Positions 53,732 to 64,000 of a stretch of 64,000 nt of DNA are shown piece after piece. The stretch comes from Microdochium bolleyi (Eukaryota > Ascomycota > Sordariomycetes > Xylariales > Microdochiaceae). The position numbers and the translations under genes were made by a program. The stretch's first letter is position 1, and each line of letters begins with the position of its first letter. The stretch lies in assembly GCA_001566295.1 (NCBI GenBank), contig KQ964252.1, positions 930,001-994,000 of the forward strand. The letters are read 5' to 3'. Under the pieces are notes generated by a model. It ran no database searches. It was not told where the DNA came from and saw nothing but the letters and a program-made list of their open reading frames with translations.

Positions 53732-55660
53732 TCAGCGTCTCCGACGGCTGCCGATGCAACTGATGCTATCGTCCGGCGCCACGCTCCGGCCGTCGTCCTG
53801 CCAAACGGACCGCGCCTCGTCGGCGAGGCTGCTCGGCGTCAAGGGGCCCGGGTCGCGGACGACCGTGCCCGCGTGGCTCGGCGCGCGGCTCGGCGCGCGG
53901 CTGCTACGCACGGGCATCTTGACTGCCGTAGGCGCGGCGGACGGCGCTCGGCTCCGAGCTGTCTCGCCCTCCCTGTTCCTAGACCGCTCGCGGCGGCGAG
54001 ACTGGTGGTGGTCGGCCCTTGACGACGAGGACGGCTTGCGCGCCTTGGAGAACTCGTATGCCAGGATGTTGCTCACGTTGGTGTCCATTGTCTGGCCGTG
54101 CTCGCCGGTGAACATGGTGCGCCGCGACGGCGTCGTGTCGTTGCTGTTATTGTAGCTGTGGCTGGGTCTCGCGGAGGGGCGGACGGTGCTCGCGGATGAC
54201 CGGTCGGTGCGGCCGGACATGTACGACTCGACCTCGACGGGGCGCGGGGGCGCACGGGTGGTGCCGGCGTGGCTGCGGCGGTCGTCTTCGTCTTCGTCGT
54301 CGCGGTCATATCCGCTTGGCCGGCGTGAGACGCTGCTGCGCCGGGACGCTGCGGCGGTGACTTTTGTGCCCGCGTTGCTTGGGGCGCGGCTGGCTGCGCG
54401 GCTGTGGTAGTCCACGGGCTTGAAGAGGGCTTCTGCGGCGGCGAAGTCAGAGCCAGACTCGCTCCTGTAAGCGTGGTCCATGAGGAGCTTCGGGCCTCCA
54501 ACGGCCGAGTGCTTGGACGACGCTACGCTGCGGTGTTCAGAGTCCGCGAGGAGCAGCGGCTGTCGGGAGGCGGACACCTCGCTGCGCCTGCGAGCTCTCG
54601 AGCCGGTCGTGTAGTGGCTCCGGCGATCAGAGTCGTCCATGTCTTCCATTGCGCGGCTTCGGGGCGCCGAGGGCGAGTACTTTGACCCGCTGATGGGTGG
54701 GTATTTCTTCTCGTCGGGGCCATAACCCTCGGGATATCTGGCCCTGTCTGTCCTCTCTACTTCGATATACCGCTGGGCCTGTGCGGGATGAGGGTACGTC
54801 GACCGACGCGTGAGAGGAGGAGGAGCAGCATCATATTCTTGTTTCGGAGCGCGGCTCTGCTCGTTCCGCATCAGGCAGTATGTCAGAGCCCCTCCGACGG
54901 CGACACCGACGGCAGCAGCACCGAGTACCGAGCCGAGCAGAGTGTTCGTCGCAAAGCCGTCGGGCTCCTTTGGCGGAGTTGGCGGAGCCTGGGGCTGCGC
55001 ATAATGAGTTGTTTTCGTCATGGTTGTCTTGCGGTGGACGATCATGCCGCCGTCATCATCCTCCTCATAAGGCCTGGATGTCCGCCGAGACACGACGGTG
55101 CGGCTGTCTCCGTCCATGGTTGCGGAACCTGCAACAGACCTGACGGGCTGAGAAGTGGCTACGTCGAGATTCCAGTCGAGGATGCGGCTGGCCTCTGCGT
55201 TTGTGGACTGCGTGTGACGCACAGTCCGTCCGTCGTAGTTGGAAGGATACTCTGGCGGGTTGACGTATACAACTTCCATTACGTTTCCGTCAAGGTCGCT
55301 GATCCTGGCGCTGGAGCTGTCTGGGGACAGATATGAGATGCCGACAGTTTGTTTGTCGACGGTGGGTGTCTTTATGAGTGATGGATTCGCTCGGAGAGCT
55401 GCTGCGTGAAAGCTCTTGACGACGTCCGCTGAAGCTGCCGAGAATACGGTGCGGGTGAGACGGCCGAGCCCGCTGCCCGTGTTTGCTGCGAGTCTGACTT
55501 CGAAGACGGGAATTGGGTTGGGTGCTGTTGTGTCCCCAAGGATAAGTGAGGCCGAGCTGGCCGAGATATATCGTAGGCCGAGAGGGTGCGTGACTGCCGA
55601 GTAGAAGGCGGCCGAAGAAGGTAAGTTGCTGACCACCACAAAGGGGAGCGTGTCCTGCAT
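53732..55660 (-). CDS. Glyoxalase-fold (VOC) protein with membrane anchor and long disordered tail
   Basis: Single exon, 642 aa from the first in-frame ATG. Residues ~1-145 form a glyoxalase/vicinal-oxygen-chelate half: FVVVSNLPSSAAFYSAVTHPLGLRYI at the start and ARISDLDGNVMEVVYVNPPEY at the end. A linker follows, then a Gly/Ala-rich hydrophobic helix (about 245-268, LLGSVLGAAAVGVAVGGALTYCLM). The last ~370 residues are Ser/Arg/Tyr/Asp-rich and disordered, with many SR, RAPS and RRS units. The metal-binding Glu in NVMEVVY fits the fold. Enzyme activity, membrane and orientation are unknown. The gene has no functional neighbour. Confidence 0.7.
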   Translation of the reverse strand: MQDTLPFVVVSNLPSSAAFYSAVTHPLGLRYISASSASLILGDTTAPNPIPVFEVRLAANTGSGLGRLTRTVFSAASADVVKSFHAAALRANPSLIKTPTVDKQTVGISYLSPDSSSARISDLDGNVMEVVYVNPPEYPSNYDGRTVRHTQSTNAEASRILDWNLDVATSQPVRSVAGSATMDGDSRTVVSRRTSRPYEEDDDGGMIVHRKTTMTKTTHYAQPQAPPTPPKEPDGFATNTLLGSVLGAAAVGVAVGGALTYCLMRNEQSRAPKQEYDAAPPPLTRRSTYPHPAQAQRYIEVERTDRARYPEGYGPDEKKYPPISGSKYSPSAPRSRAMEDMDDSDRRSHYTTGSRARRRSEVSASRQPLLLADSEHRSVASSKHSAVGGPKLLMDHAYRSESGSDFAAAEALFKPVDYHSRAASRAPSNAGTKVTAAASRRSSVSRRPSGYDRDDEDEDDRRSHAGTTRAPPRPVEVESYMSGRTDRSSASTVRPSARPSHSYNNSNDTTPSRRTMFTGEHGQTMDTNVSNILAYEFSKARKPSSSSRADHHQSRRRERSRNREGETARSRAPSAAPTAVKMPVRSSRAPSRAPSHAGTVVRDPGPLTPSSLADEARSVWQDDGRSVAPDDSISCIGSRRRR

Positions 55661-58231
55661 TGGGCACCGTTGGAACAAAAGGCGGGGCTCGATCTATGAG
55701 GCAAGAGAGGGCTATGTCCAGGCACGACCTAACGAGCCCAGGGAGCGAAGTGTCGACTGCGCGGCAGGCAGGCTGGGGAAGGTAGGACAAGGCGGCTGCA
55801 GCGAGCCAGCGGGCAGCGTGGGGTTGTCGAGGTTGGGGTCTGATAGGTCGGGGGGCCGACCAAAGAGCGTGACGGACGCCAGGACGGGCGCTTGATGTAG
55901 TGCTGCGAAGTGCTGAGGGTGTAGAGAGCCCCAGCTGTCGTGTAAGTGTGCTGCCGGGAGGGCCAGGGGGGAGCCGGAGAAGCTCTGGGATCACAACCTC
56001 GAACCTCAAAGGGCGGCGGGATGGGCTCACTTAGTAGTCTTGAAAATGGCCCGATCCGATGGCAGTTGAGCCCAACAGTGCAGCAAATGCGGAGAAGGCA
56101 TAGTCTGGTGATCCCAGGGGCCGGCCATGGATCTTGCCGCAGCGGCCGGAACGAATCGGCCATGCCATGCTTTCGCGGCGATCGACGAAGCGGAACGCCA
56201 CGGTTGGTCCCGCGGCATCCCGGCTTCCAGGAGACACTGCCGGACTGGCCATTGCGAGAGCGTCGGTTCTCCGGACACGTGAACAGAAACAGACAGTGCT
56301 ATCATCGATGGCCACGCAGCCCGCCAGGGTTCCGTCTTGGCCCCGCCTGTTACAGGGAGTTGGGTCTGGATGCAGACCGACCTTTTGGCCACTTCCAGCC
56401 TTCTGCTACCTACTGCTGCTGCTGGCTCCCTCTCGTGTTGATGCTGCTGCTGACAATGACGCTGGCAGGTTCTGTCATTGCTTTCGAGCAACCGCGCCTC
56501 ATTCTGGCTACGCTAGTTGGGCTGTGTGAGGGCTGGTGGCTGTGGTTGGGCAGCACCGAGCAGGAGGCTCACCTCACTCGCCTCGAACTGCAGCTATTTC
56601 GAGATTGAGGACTCAGTCGGCCGCCCCTGGGAGTACCCGGCCTGCTATGGGCAGGTGTGGATCGGCTTGTGCCACGTCTAGGCGTGCGATTCATGCCCTA
56701 CTGCACTCTACTGCACGGCAGTGGGCTTGAGATGCACTTTGCAGCGGCGGTGACTGGTGTGACGGCGGGCCGGCCTGCAGGACGCTTCTTGGGTCCCCCG
56801 TGGAGCACGGTGGTTGGAAGAGGCTGGGTGTGTCTGCCTGAGCTCTGGCAGGGATCCGGCCACGACAACACCACGGTGGGCGAGGTGGACTCGGTGCGCT
56901 CGGTGCGCAGCCCAGGCAGGGTTACACAACTACAGGGTCCAGCAGGAGGCTTGTCAACGTATGTTCTGTGCGGCGGCATTAGCTGGCGTTTCATTCATAA
57001 ACCATATGCTAGTTGTATCCGCGACCTCGAGGCTGATGGATCCCATGAGTCTTCTCAAGCTCGTGTATTGCCAGGCTGGGTCGGCTGCCCGTCCAAATGC
57101 TCTGTACAACATGGTACTTCACCTGGGGCTACATTCCGATGTTGGCTGCTCTTATTCCTCCTTCTGCATCCGCCTCATGGGCTCCAACCGCTCTTGAGAG
57201 ATTTATACAAAGGGCGGTGGTAGGTTCATCCGCGCAGAAGCTGCCAATCCCGCATGCAAAAAAGCATGAACAGCCAGGGGAGCATCCGTTTTCACAGAAT
57301 ACTTGCAGCTGAGGCAACGTCATCAGGCCCGAATACCACCCTTCGATGCTTGACTGCACATCATCGCGATGAGCTGCAACTTACCATTGCAAGATTCTGT
57401 CAACATGGACACAACTGTGGTCGTTGGGCATGCGAAGTGCCCCTTTCAGCGAGCGGCAGAGAGCAGCTACTGTTCGTTGTGCCTGGCTTTATGCATCACC
57501 TCGGTCAAGGGATGCGGCGGACCTCCGCCGCTAGCATACTGCGTAGTGGACGGAGTTGTTGGTGCACCGAGAAGCTCGCCTTCCTGCTTGACTGGCGAAC
57601 ACCACATGAACTTGTTCCGGGCATAGTGCACATCCTTGGGGAGTAGTGCAACCGATGACCACAGCTAGCAGACCCCTTGTCAGTGAGTCGGACAACGCGG
57701 AGGGAGCCTGCTAGGAACTTTCGTCACGCGACCTCTGTTGCCCACAATCCCAGGGTCGCAGCTCGCTAATGGCATTGCGAATGTGGCGCATGATGGTGTG
57801 CCATGTTGTTAGTTCACAGTCAGCAAAACCTAGGCGTTTGGTCTTTTGGGGATACAGTGTCACATGGAACAGGACCAGGTTGAACTAGTCCGGAGGGAAG
57901 TTGCAGATGGATTTGACCTCTTCTGTTGGCTGTCTGAGAATTGATTGTGGAAATCAAGAACGACGATTAACCAAGAAGATCCCGGGTGACTGCTGTCTGA
58001 TACCGGCTCATCATGTTGGATGACGGCTCGGCTTGGGGCTATTCGGTCCTCATCCTTCTCGTTCAGCAACCAATGGCGTTGCGTAGCGCCACACTCCTCA
58101 CAGGCCCAAGCCCGCGGTGCTATACAATCCCGTTGTTGATACATGGCAAAAGACGTGTCGTTCATCTTCCGCATGCCGTTCTGCACGAATGCTTCGGCAT
58201 CGAGTCACGACAGGCACACTCGTTGACGAGT
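55661..58231. other. Intergenic, 2.6 kb
   Basis: Between the glyoxalase-fold gene start and the EMG1 stop. Many overlapping open frames of up to 220 codons occur on both strands without motifs or splice logic. No repeat, tRNA or transposon seen. Confidence 0.4.
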
Positions 58232-59179
58232 TTATAAGACGTCCCAGGCATCTTCCGCGGCATGGCAGAACTTGCTGCACGCTACACTGGCCGACAAGCT
58301 GTAGTTGCTGATGGAGATTTTCTCATCCACAAACTGATCGGCAAATGTGTCGGCGCCCTTGGCCATGGCACCCACAAAGACGCATATGCTCTCGTTGGGG
58401 TTGAGGTTCTCAATGTAATCTCTGCAGCGAACGACTTCGGCGTCAAAACTCAGGGTGACCTTGCGGCAGTTGGGCGGTAGGTGGTCCGAGATCGGGTTCT
58501 GGATCACCCGCAGGAGCTTCTCTTGTGAGTTTGTGGACCTGATGGACAGTCTGTGGAGCAGCTGGACCATGAGACCAGCAAACCGCTTGAAGGTACGTGG
58601 GATGCGGACTGTCGGTGAGACCTCAATCAAAACGCCCTTGGCGGTGTGGATGTAGATCTGGAGCCTGCCCGCCTTGTTGATAGGAGAGTCCAACAGTGTG
58701 AGGAGGCACTAGACCGGTGAGTCACATAGTCAGCATGTTGAATGCCGTTCTGCGCAGCCCTAATGAGGGAAGGCCGTAATGTCAAGAAAGTCGCCAGGTT
58801 GCGTGTTGAACGCCATGTGGGGAGCAAGCAGGAAGTCTGGAACGAAGCAGAGCAAGTCACGGTGTGAGGCGAGCGTGAAGGGAGAGCTTACCTGGTGCGT
58901 TATGTCTGGCCGAGCGTCACTGATGTCTCTGTTCATCTTGCGCATAACGCCAATGTGCTCGTCACTGTTGAGAAGAGAGTATTTTTCCTCGCGATGCATT
59001 CCCATGCGACCACCTCCTCCGCCATGGGACGCCTTGTATGTTTCGAGGCTGGCATTTGAGAGCACAACAATGAGTCTTTGTGTATCCTTGTCGTTGCTGG
59101 CAATTGGGACATGCTGCTCGGCGACGAGCTGAGGAAGCGCAGGAGGCGGGAGAGATTGAGTCCCTGAGGAGAAGGCCAT
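58232..59179 (-). CDS. EMG1: rRNA pseudouridine N1-methyltransferase EMG1/NEP1
   Basis: Two exons, 58892-59179 and 58232-58708, with a 183-bp intron (GTAAGC...TAG, branch point GCTGACT); 254 aa, the usual size. SPOUT-fold features are clear: LIVVLSNASLETYK with KYSLLNSDEH in exon 1, then DSPINKAGRLQIYIHTAKGVLIEVSP, RIPRTFKRFAGLMVQLLH and FVGAMAKG in exon 2. The protein methylates a hypermodified pseudouridine in 18S rRNA and is needed for 40S subunit assembly. The first ~25 residues are a variable extension. Confidence 0.95.
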
Positions 59180-59952
59180 TCTGTCAGTGGTGTTGCGAGA
59201 TGACAGCTTGATAAGTCGAAGCAAAAGTGCCGTGCTGCCATTTGCCTGGGACGTTTCTGGCTAATCATGGCTCAACTGGGTTCTCCGTAACACAGGCAAC
59301 AGGCAACTACGACCCGATTGATCGGCCGGAGCCCAATAGTCAGGCTACGAGGCAGATGGTAGGCAATGCACGGCAGGCTTGCGGCTCGCTCCAGTATTTT
59401 CCATCTGCTCGTCTTTGCGAGCCACGGCAGCGCCGTGCGATTGAGTGCGTCACATGCAGAACGGGGGCACCTACTAGGTCTCTTTCCGTTGGTTCGCTGA
59501 GGAGGCGACGACATGGTGGATGGATTGGCGGTTTCTTGCCGATCGAAGCTGTACAATATGTCGCGATCGAGAGGGGCGTGTGGTCGTTGTATTATCCAAA
59601 ATGGGTGAAATCGACGTAATTAAGATCGTAGCTGCGTCTAGCTCAAGGTCGGTGATGACGTTCGAGCGATGGACTTGGGTGACTGGACAGATGAACGATG
59701 CTGAAGTGAGAGATGTGTCGACAGAGTGGAAGAGAGCTGGGTGTGCGGGTGACGAGCAGGTTTGCGACAAAGAATGAGCCGGCGGTTGAGCAAGACAGAG
59801 TGGCTGGTGGTTGACGACAAAAAATTAGGCCGCCCCTCACCGATACGGATAAGCAGCTGCAAGTCTCTAAGATCTCTAGCTCCAATTTCCAGCGAGTCCA
59901 ACCACCCACCACACACACCACGCCGAAGTGGGGCATCAAACTGCTCGCCGAC
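59180..59952. other. Intergenic upstream of EMG1
   Basis: 773 bp, containing the EMG1 promoter. No other feature recognised. Confidence 0.45.
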
Positions 59953-60489
59953 ATGCAGACCCAGACAAAAGTGGCCGAATCGCGGGCTCCTACGGAGAAT
60001 GGTGCTCCACGGAACTACGACCACTGGAGATGTGCAGGGCCAGGGGCCAATGTCCGGCGAAGGCTCCGGCCGTCCCAGGCAATATTCCGGCTCCATAGTG
60101 CCGTCCTTCCTGGTCCGGAGTACCTATCACGAACCGTGCGGCACGGAGTTCTGCAAGGCCTGTCTTGGAATGCTCTCCCCAGACACGCCACGTGGGCTGA
60201 GACCAAATACGGTGTCGGAGACCATGCCCTCGCACCGGATGACCTGGCCAGGACAGACCTGTCTCTCCTTTGCCACAATCTTGGAAGCTGCCAGGGCGAC
60301 AGTCTCTCTTCCTTCTTTGTCGGCGAATCCACCCGTAAGCATCTCTCCCATCCTTCCTCAGGGTATGTTTCGAGTAATGAGCTGCGCCTCCTCCTCACGG
60401 GATGTAATCTAAGACATTTGTCGCCAAAAAGTCCTCCCGGCTTGTATGAAATGTACTGCTCTCATGCCTGGCGGGACTTTCTTTATTGA
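59953..60489 (+). CDS. Unassigned ORF
   Basis: Open for 178 codons from an ATG. A second frame is open over the same stretch (59762-60412), and one of the minus-strand frames is too, so openness alone is weak evidence. Neither reading has a recognised domain; the second contains a short CGTEFCKAC cluster. It may be a species-specific gene or noncoding sequence between EMG1 and HEM4. Confidence 0.22.
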   Translation: MQTQTKVAESRAPTENGAPRNYDHWRCAGPGANVRRRLRPSQAIFRLHSAVLPGPEYLSRTVRHGVLQGLSWNALPRHATWAETKYGVGDHALAPDDLARTDLSLLCHNLGSCQGDSLSSFFVGESTRKHLSHPSSGYVSSNELRLLLTGCNLRHLSPKSPPGLYEMYCSHAWRDFLY

Positions 60490-60623
60490 GATAGCAGCGC
60501 ATTTGTCTCTGGCTGGTTTTCTTAGAGCGGCCATGATGTCGATCACTTGGATAACGCAATGTCTGGCTGTGGTCGCGGCAAGTATTTTGTCCAAACCATG
60601 ATAGTCACATCTACTGTACTTGG

Positions 60624-61626
60624 TCATCGTGATCGACCATCAAATCCCGTAATCCCCGCCAGAACTCCTTCGGGACTTGGCTTCTCTGCGCAGACATCGG
60701 GCTCATACCCAAAGTTGTTCTTGAGATGGTCCCGGGTCGTCGGACCAATTGTCGCAATATATGTCTTCGGCGCGGCCTCGTGTTTTGTCGTGGTGGGGGT
60801 TTCCTGCTGTGCATCAGCATTTGTGAGCAGACCTAGGCCGCGCAGCATGCTGTCACACCCCGTTGGGGAGAAGACCACCACCCATCGTTCGATACCCTCG
60901 GACTCGCGAAGCACGTCGGCAAAGTCTCGCGGGAACGACTCCATCACTCCAGTGCCGTAAATAACAGTCTCGGTGACTTCTATCCGCCTATTTGCGGGCA
61001 GGGAGGGGTTCATGAGGGTCTTGGGGATGATGTCCCGCCTCTGCTCGCCAACAAGGAAGAGCAGTGGAGGCAGGGTGGCTCGACCGCTGTACCAGCTGGT
61101 GTAGTGTTCTTGTATGAAAAGCGCTAGGGCCTCGCCGTTGCCAGTGTGCTCTCCAAATATCTGCAGAGGGGGGCTCTGCGAGACTGACTTGAGTGCCCGA
61201 GTCGTGGCTGGACCGACACTATACACGGGGACATCTTCAAGATGCGGCCATCCTTGCTCGCCTTTGCCTTATGAATAGATCAGATAAATCAGCAAGAGAT
61301 GGATGTAGAAAAGGGCAGGTAGCTGGGCACAAACCTTTATCATCCTGGACAAGCGTGGCGAATGCCTCCACGGCTCGTTGAGATGTGAAGATGAGTCCGC
61401 CATAGGCGCAGTCCGGCGCATTACCTATTTTACGAGACCCAAGCAGGTCTCTGACTTGACGCATGCCATCGCCGAGAAACTGGTGTTGCAGAACGGGCAC
61501 AAAAATGGGTTGGAACCCAGGATGTCCCGCCAGCTTCGTACTGGAGAAGATGTCCTCGTATGAATCACCAGGTGTTGACTTGGTCTTGAGCAAAAGCACA
61601 GGGACAAGGGGCTGGTTGGATGCCAT
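60624..61626 (-). CDS. HEM4: Uroporphyrinogen-III synthase
   Basis: Two exons, 61335-61626 and 60624-61267, with a 67-bp intron (GTTTGT...AAG); 311 aa. It shows the two-lobed HemD fold with low but typical conservation: PVLLLKTKS at the start, GLIFTSQRAVEAF, VPVYSVGPATTRAL, PLLFLVGEQRRDIIP, WVVVFSPTGCDSML and YIATIGPTTRDHL. The enzyme closes hydroxymethylbilane with inversion of ring D to give uroporphyrinogen III, the cytosolic fourth step of heme synthesis. It is divergent from ERV1. Confidence 0.93.
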
Positions 61627-62062
61627 GGTCCTTCCGCCGGTCTAAATGTCCCCTTCCTTGCCCGAAGCAGCTTCCTGGAATCGCCGATTGCCAAGGCAGC
61701 ACACGCCGGCAGAGCTGCTAGCACACGGAGTTGTTGTAATATGTAGATGGGCGTGTAACGCTGGGTGCGATGCCTCGTTCCCAACTGCCTGTAGTGGGGT
61801 GGGTGGATTGTGCCGTTCTGGCACCCTGCAATCGATAAGGCGGCAGTTCACACATGCTGCATCATTGCCTGCCTTAGTACCCTTGGGTACGCTAGGGTAG
61901 GATATTCGAGAACAGGTCACACGGAGCGCTGCGTCACGCCAAAGCCGGCGTCGATCATTTCTTGTGCTTAGCAATCCGAGGAGCACCGGTCCTGTCCACC
62001 TTCAACTTGCATGCTGCCTAGTTAACCAACAGATTCCCGGGAGCCCTGTTTGCAGCACAGCC
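61627..62062. promoter_or_regulatory. Shared divergent promoter, HEM4 and ERV1
   Basis: 436 bp between the two start codons. The two products belong to heme synthesis and mitochondrial disulfide relay, so co-regulation is conceivable, but no factor site was identified. Confidence 0.4.
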
Positions 62063-62730
62063 ATGGCAGCCGACTCGAGGGAAACAACTTCCGCTGCCGG
62101 CGGCGCAGAAGGCCAGAAGCTGCCTCCTGGCATGGTTCTGGGCAAGGACGGGAAACCGTACGTCCATCCAAGCTACACGGCATTGTGGCGAGGACCAAAC
62201 CGCGCACGCCATCTTTTCTCTCCCAGAGCTAACACAGCTTCCGCAGTTGTCGTTCATGCACATCAGGTGCCGCATTCAAGTCCTGGTCCGCAAACCTCAA
62301 ATCCTCAACGGTCGGCGCATCCGCTGCAGGATTCGGCGCAGCCGCTGGAGCCGCCGCGGCTGCCTCGACAAGCCCCTCCACGACACCAAACGATTGCCCT
62401 CCCGACGTAGAGGCACTGGGTCGGAGCACGTGGACTCTCTTGCACTCTATCGCTGCGACGTACCCGAAAGAGCCGTCCTCCACGCAAAAGTCGGATCTCA
62501 AGACCTTCCTGGGTGCCTTCTCGAGGCTCTACCCGTGCTGGGTCTGCGCGGAAGACTTCCAGTCCTACATGGCGACGCAGCAGATTGCCGTAGGCAGCAG
62601 AGACGAGTTCGGCAAGTGGCTGTGCGAGGCGCACAATGCGGTCAACACAAAATTAGGCAAGAGCACTTTTGACTGCAGCAAGTGGGAGGAGAGGTGGCGG
62701 ACGGGCTGGAAGGACGGCAGGTGTGATTAA
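62063..62730 (+). CDS. ERV1: FAD-linked sulfhydryl oxidase ERV1
   Basis: Two exons, 62063-62157 and 62247-62730, with an 89-bp intron (GTACGT...CAG); 192 aa. The junction creates GKPCRSCTS, so the N-terminal shuttle cysteine pair is split by the intron. An Ala/Ser-rich flexible linker follows, then the Erv1/ALR domain: CPPDVEALGRSTWTLLHSIAATYP (FAD-binding start), the active-site YPCWVC, and a conserved end with LCEAHNAVNTKLGK and the structural FDC. ERV1 sits in the intermembrane space, reoxidises Mia40, and passes electrons to cytochrome c. It is also needed for cytosolic Fe-S protein maturation. Confidence 0.95.
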
Positions 62731-63400
62731 TACCAGATCTACTGAGCATGGCGAACAACGTTCCTGCTTGGGCACAGTCATGGCTCACGGGCATGTGTAT
62801 AGTAAGGGCTGAAGTGTCGGAATCCTCATGAGCATGCGCGGCTTGTTGGGGGAACCGTGATGAAGAAACTGTACAACACGACACGACTGATTGGGCTTTG
62901 GTTTTTGGAGTTTAGAAAAAGGCGCGCATCACCTCTCCAGAATATTAGACAACACCAGATGAACACGTTAAGAACATACGACCGAAACACTGCATGAAGG
63001 CCATTTGACATGGATCGATACACGAGCAAGGCGCAACCCGGATGGACCCGGCCGGCGGGGTTGACGCCGGACGGCGCGGAACGAGCCTCAAAGGCTTAAA
63101 CTCGGGTGCTGCATCTCCACGCATCACTTACATCATCGGTCCGTTTTTACTGCGGGACGCGAACATCAGCCCACCATGACAGCACTGCAAGCCTGCAAGA
63201 TGCAGCATTGCGCGGCACCTGGAAACCGTTGGGACTGCCCAGCTAGGCCCGATTCGACTTGCTCTTGTCTCACTCTCCCCTCCCGTCAAACTTGATAAGT
63301 CAACTCGATTCCCTCAATGAACCTGAACCTCAATACTTCCCACTTCTGAGCCAGTCTTGCACGAGCTACAATTCAGACACACTACAATCTGCTTGCCACC
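62731..63400. promoter_or_regulatory. Intergenic: ERV1 3' region and pyruvate decarboxylase promoter
   Basis: 670 bp. Just upstream of the decarboxylase start is a long pyrimidine-rich leader (63255-63400) typical of strongly expressed fungal genes. I found no thiamine-pyrophosphate riboswitch core. Confidence 0.45.
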
Positions 63401-64000
63401 ATGGATATCCGGGTGGGCAATCTGAAGAAGCCGGTCGACGTGTCAGAGTATCTGTTCAGGCGCCTGCACCAGGTCGGCGTCCGATCTGTCCATGGTCTGC
63501 CGGGAGACTACAACTTGGTAGCGCTCGACTACATCCCCAAGGCCGGCCTGAAATGGGTTGGGAATTGCAATGAGCTCAACGCAGGTAAGATCCGGACTCA
63601 GTATCATGCCACCATGGCTGTCCACCGGGAGCATGATGCTGACCTTCTGCCTCCTTTCCTCAGCTTACGCCGCTGATGGCTACGCCCGTGTAAAGGGGAT
63701 AGCCGCCATCGTGACGACCTTTGGCGTGGGCGAGCTCTCCGCCATCAACGGGCTGGCGGGCGCGTACTCGGAGATGGTCCCCGTCGTGCACATTGTCGGC
63801 ACGCCGTCCACCGCATCGCAGCGGGACGGCATGCTGCTGCACCACACGCTGGGCAATGGCGACTTCAACGTCTTCGCCAACATGAGCGCGCCCATCTCGT
63901 GCGTGGTGGCCAAGCTCGCCGACCCGGCCGAGATTCCGGCACAGATCGACCACGCCCTGCAGCAGTGCTGGCTCAAGAGCAGGCCCGTGTACATCACCTT
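63401..64000 (+). CDS. Pyruvate decarboxylase, 5' part (truncated by window end)
   Basis: Exon 1 is 63401-63584, then a 79-bp intron (GTAAGA...CAG), then exon 2 from 63664 to the end of the window. The reading gives the thiamine-diphosphate-enzyme N-terminal domain: VSEYLFRRLHQVGVRSVHGLPGDYNLVALDYI, then the catalytic-Glu segment NCNELNAAYAADGYARVKG, and FGVGELSAINGLAGAYSEMVPVVHIVGTPS. HHTLGNGDF, with the paired His characteristic of pyruvate decarboxylases, supports this over indolepyruvate or acetolactate enzymes. It converts pyruvate to acetaldehyde in the cytosol. The rest lies beyond the window. Confidence 0.93.

Noticed and set aside
55290..56030. 246-codon minus-strand frame overlapping the start of the glyoxalase-fold gene
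   Set aside because: Low-complexity Pro/Arg/Ser sequence that overlaps the better-supported VOC reading in another frame.
62968..62985. acatacgacc, resembling the start of a dispersed fungal 5S rRNA gene
   Set aside because: Similarity stops after about ten bases and the conserved internal control region is absent.
1..64000. Secondary-metabolite cluster, transposon, CRISPR array, RIP-mutated repeat or viral insertion
   Set aside because: No synthase, transposase, reverse transcriptase, terminal repeats, spacer array or strongly AT-biased block was seen. The content is ordinary euchromatic housekeeping genes.

Overview
This window is nuclear DNA of a filamentous ascomycete, most likely a Sordariomycete and possibly of the order Hypocreales. 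The evidence is short introns (about 50-195 bp) with GTRNGT donors and CTRAC-type branch points, GC-rich coding sequence, dense genes on both strands, and a typical filamentous-fungal gene set (augmin, a delta-8 sphingolipid desaturase with a fused cytochrome b5, fungal-type SRP14, VAC14). All gene models were built by eye from frame, splice-site and family logic. Names rest on recalled family features, not on searches.

Layout. 0-9 kb: the tail of an unknown gene, JJJ1 (J-protein), cystathionine gamma-synthase, and an SPX-RING E3 ligase divergent from a cytosine-deaminase-like amidohydrolase. 9-20 kb: a secreted wall-type protein, dihydrolipoamide dehydrogenase, SGD1/NOM1 divergent from SRP14, and a small Cys-rich orphan ORF. 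20-27 kb: a three-RRM Gbp2-type protein with a long complex leader, then COQ9. 27-37 kb: SMC6 divergent from an ecdysoneless/SGT1 protein, a MIT-AAA ATPase, and mitochondrial uS17. 39-49 kb: a mitoferrin-type carrier, a DNAJC3-type ER J-protein divergent from augmin HAUS1, and VAC14. 49-56 kb: sphingolipid desaturase, an orphan region, and a glyoxalase-fold protein fused to a membrane anchor and a long disordered tail. 58-64 kb: EMG1/NEP1, uroporphyrinogen-III synthase divergent from ERV1, and the 5' part of pyruvate decarboxylase.

The genes are mostly housekeeping. Mitochondrial function recurs (E3 of the 2-oxoacid dehydrogenases, COQ9, uS17m, mitoferrin, ERV1), with heme supply (HEM4), ribosome biogenesis (JJJ1, SGD1, EMG1) and ER or membrane work (SRP14, DNAJC3, desaturase, VAC14). 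I see no secondary-metabolite cluster, transposon, CRISPR array, tRNA or rRNA gene, and no multi-gene system that looks novel. The most unusual signals are local: an 8-nt microexon inside an RRM RNP1 motif, an amidohydrolase lacking deaminase-type catalytic residues, a glyoxalase/membrane-anchor fusion, an alternative start exon 1.3 kb upstream of the Gbp2-type gene, and a perfect hairpin between two genes.
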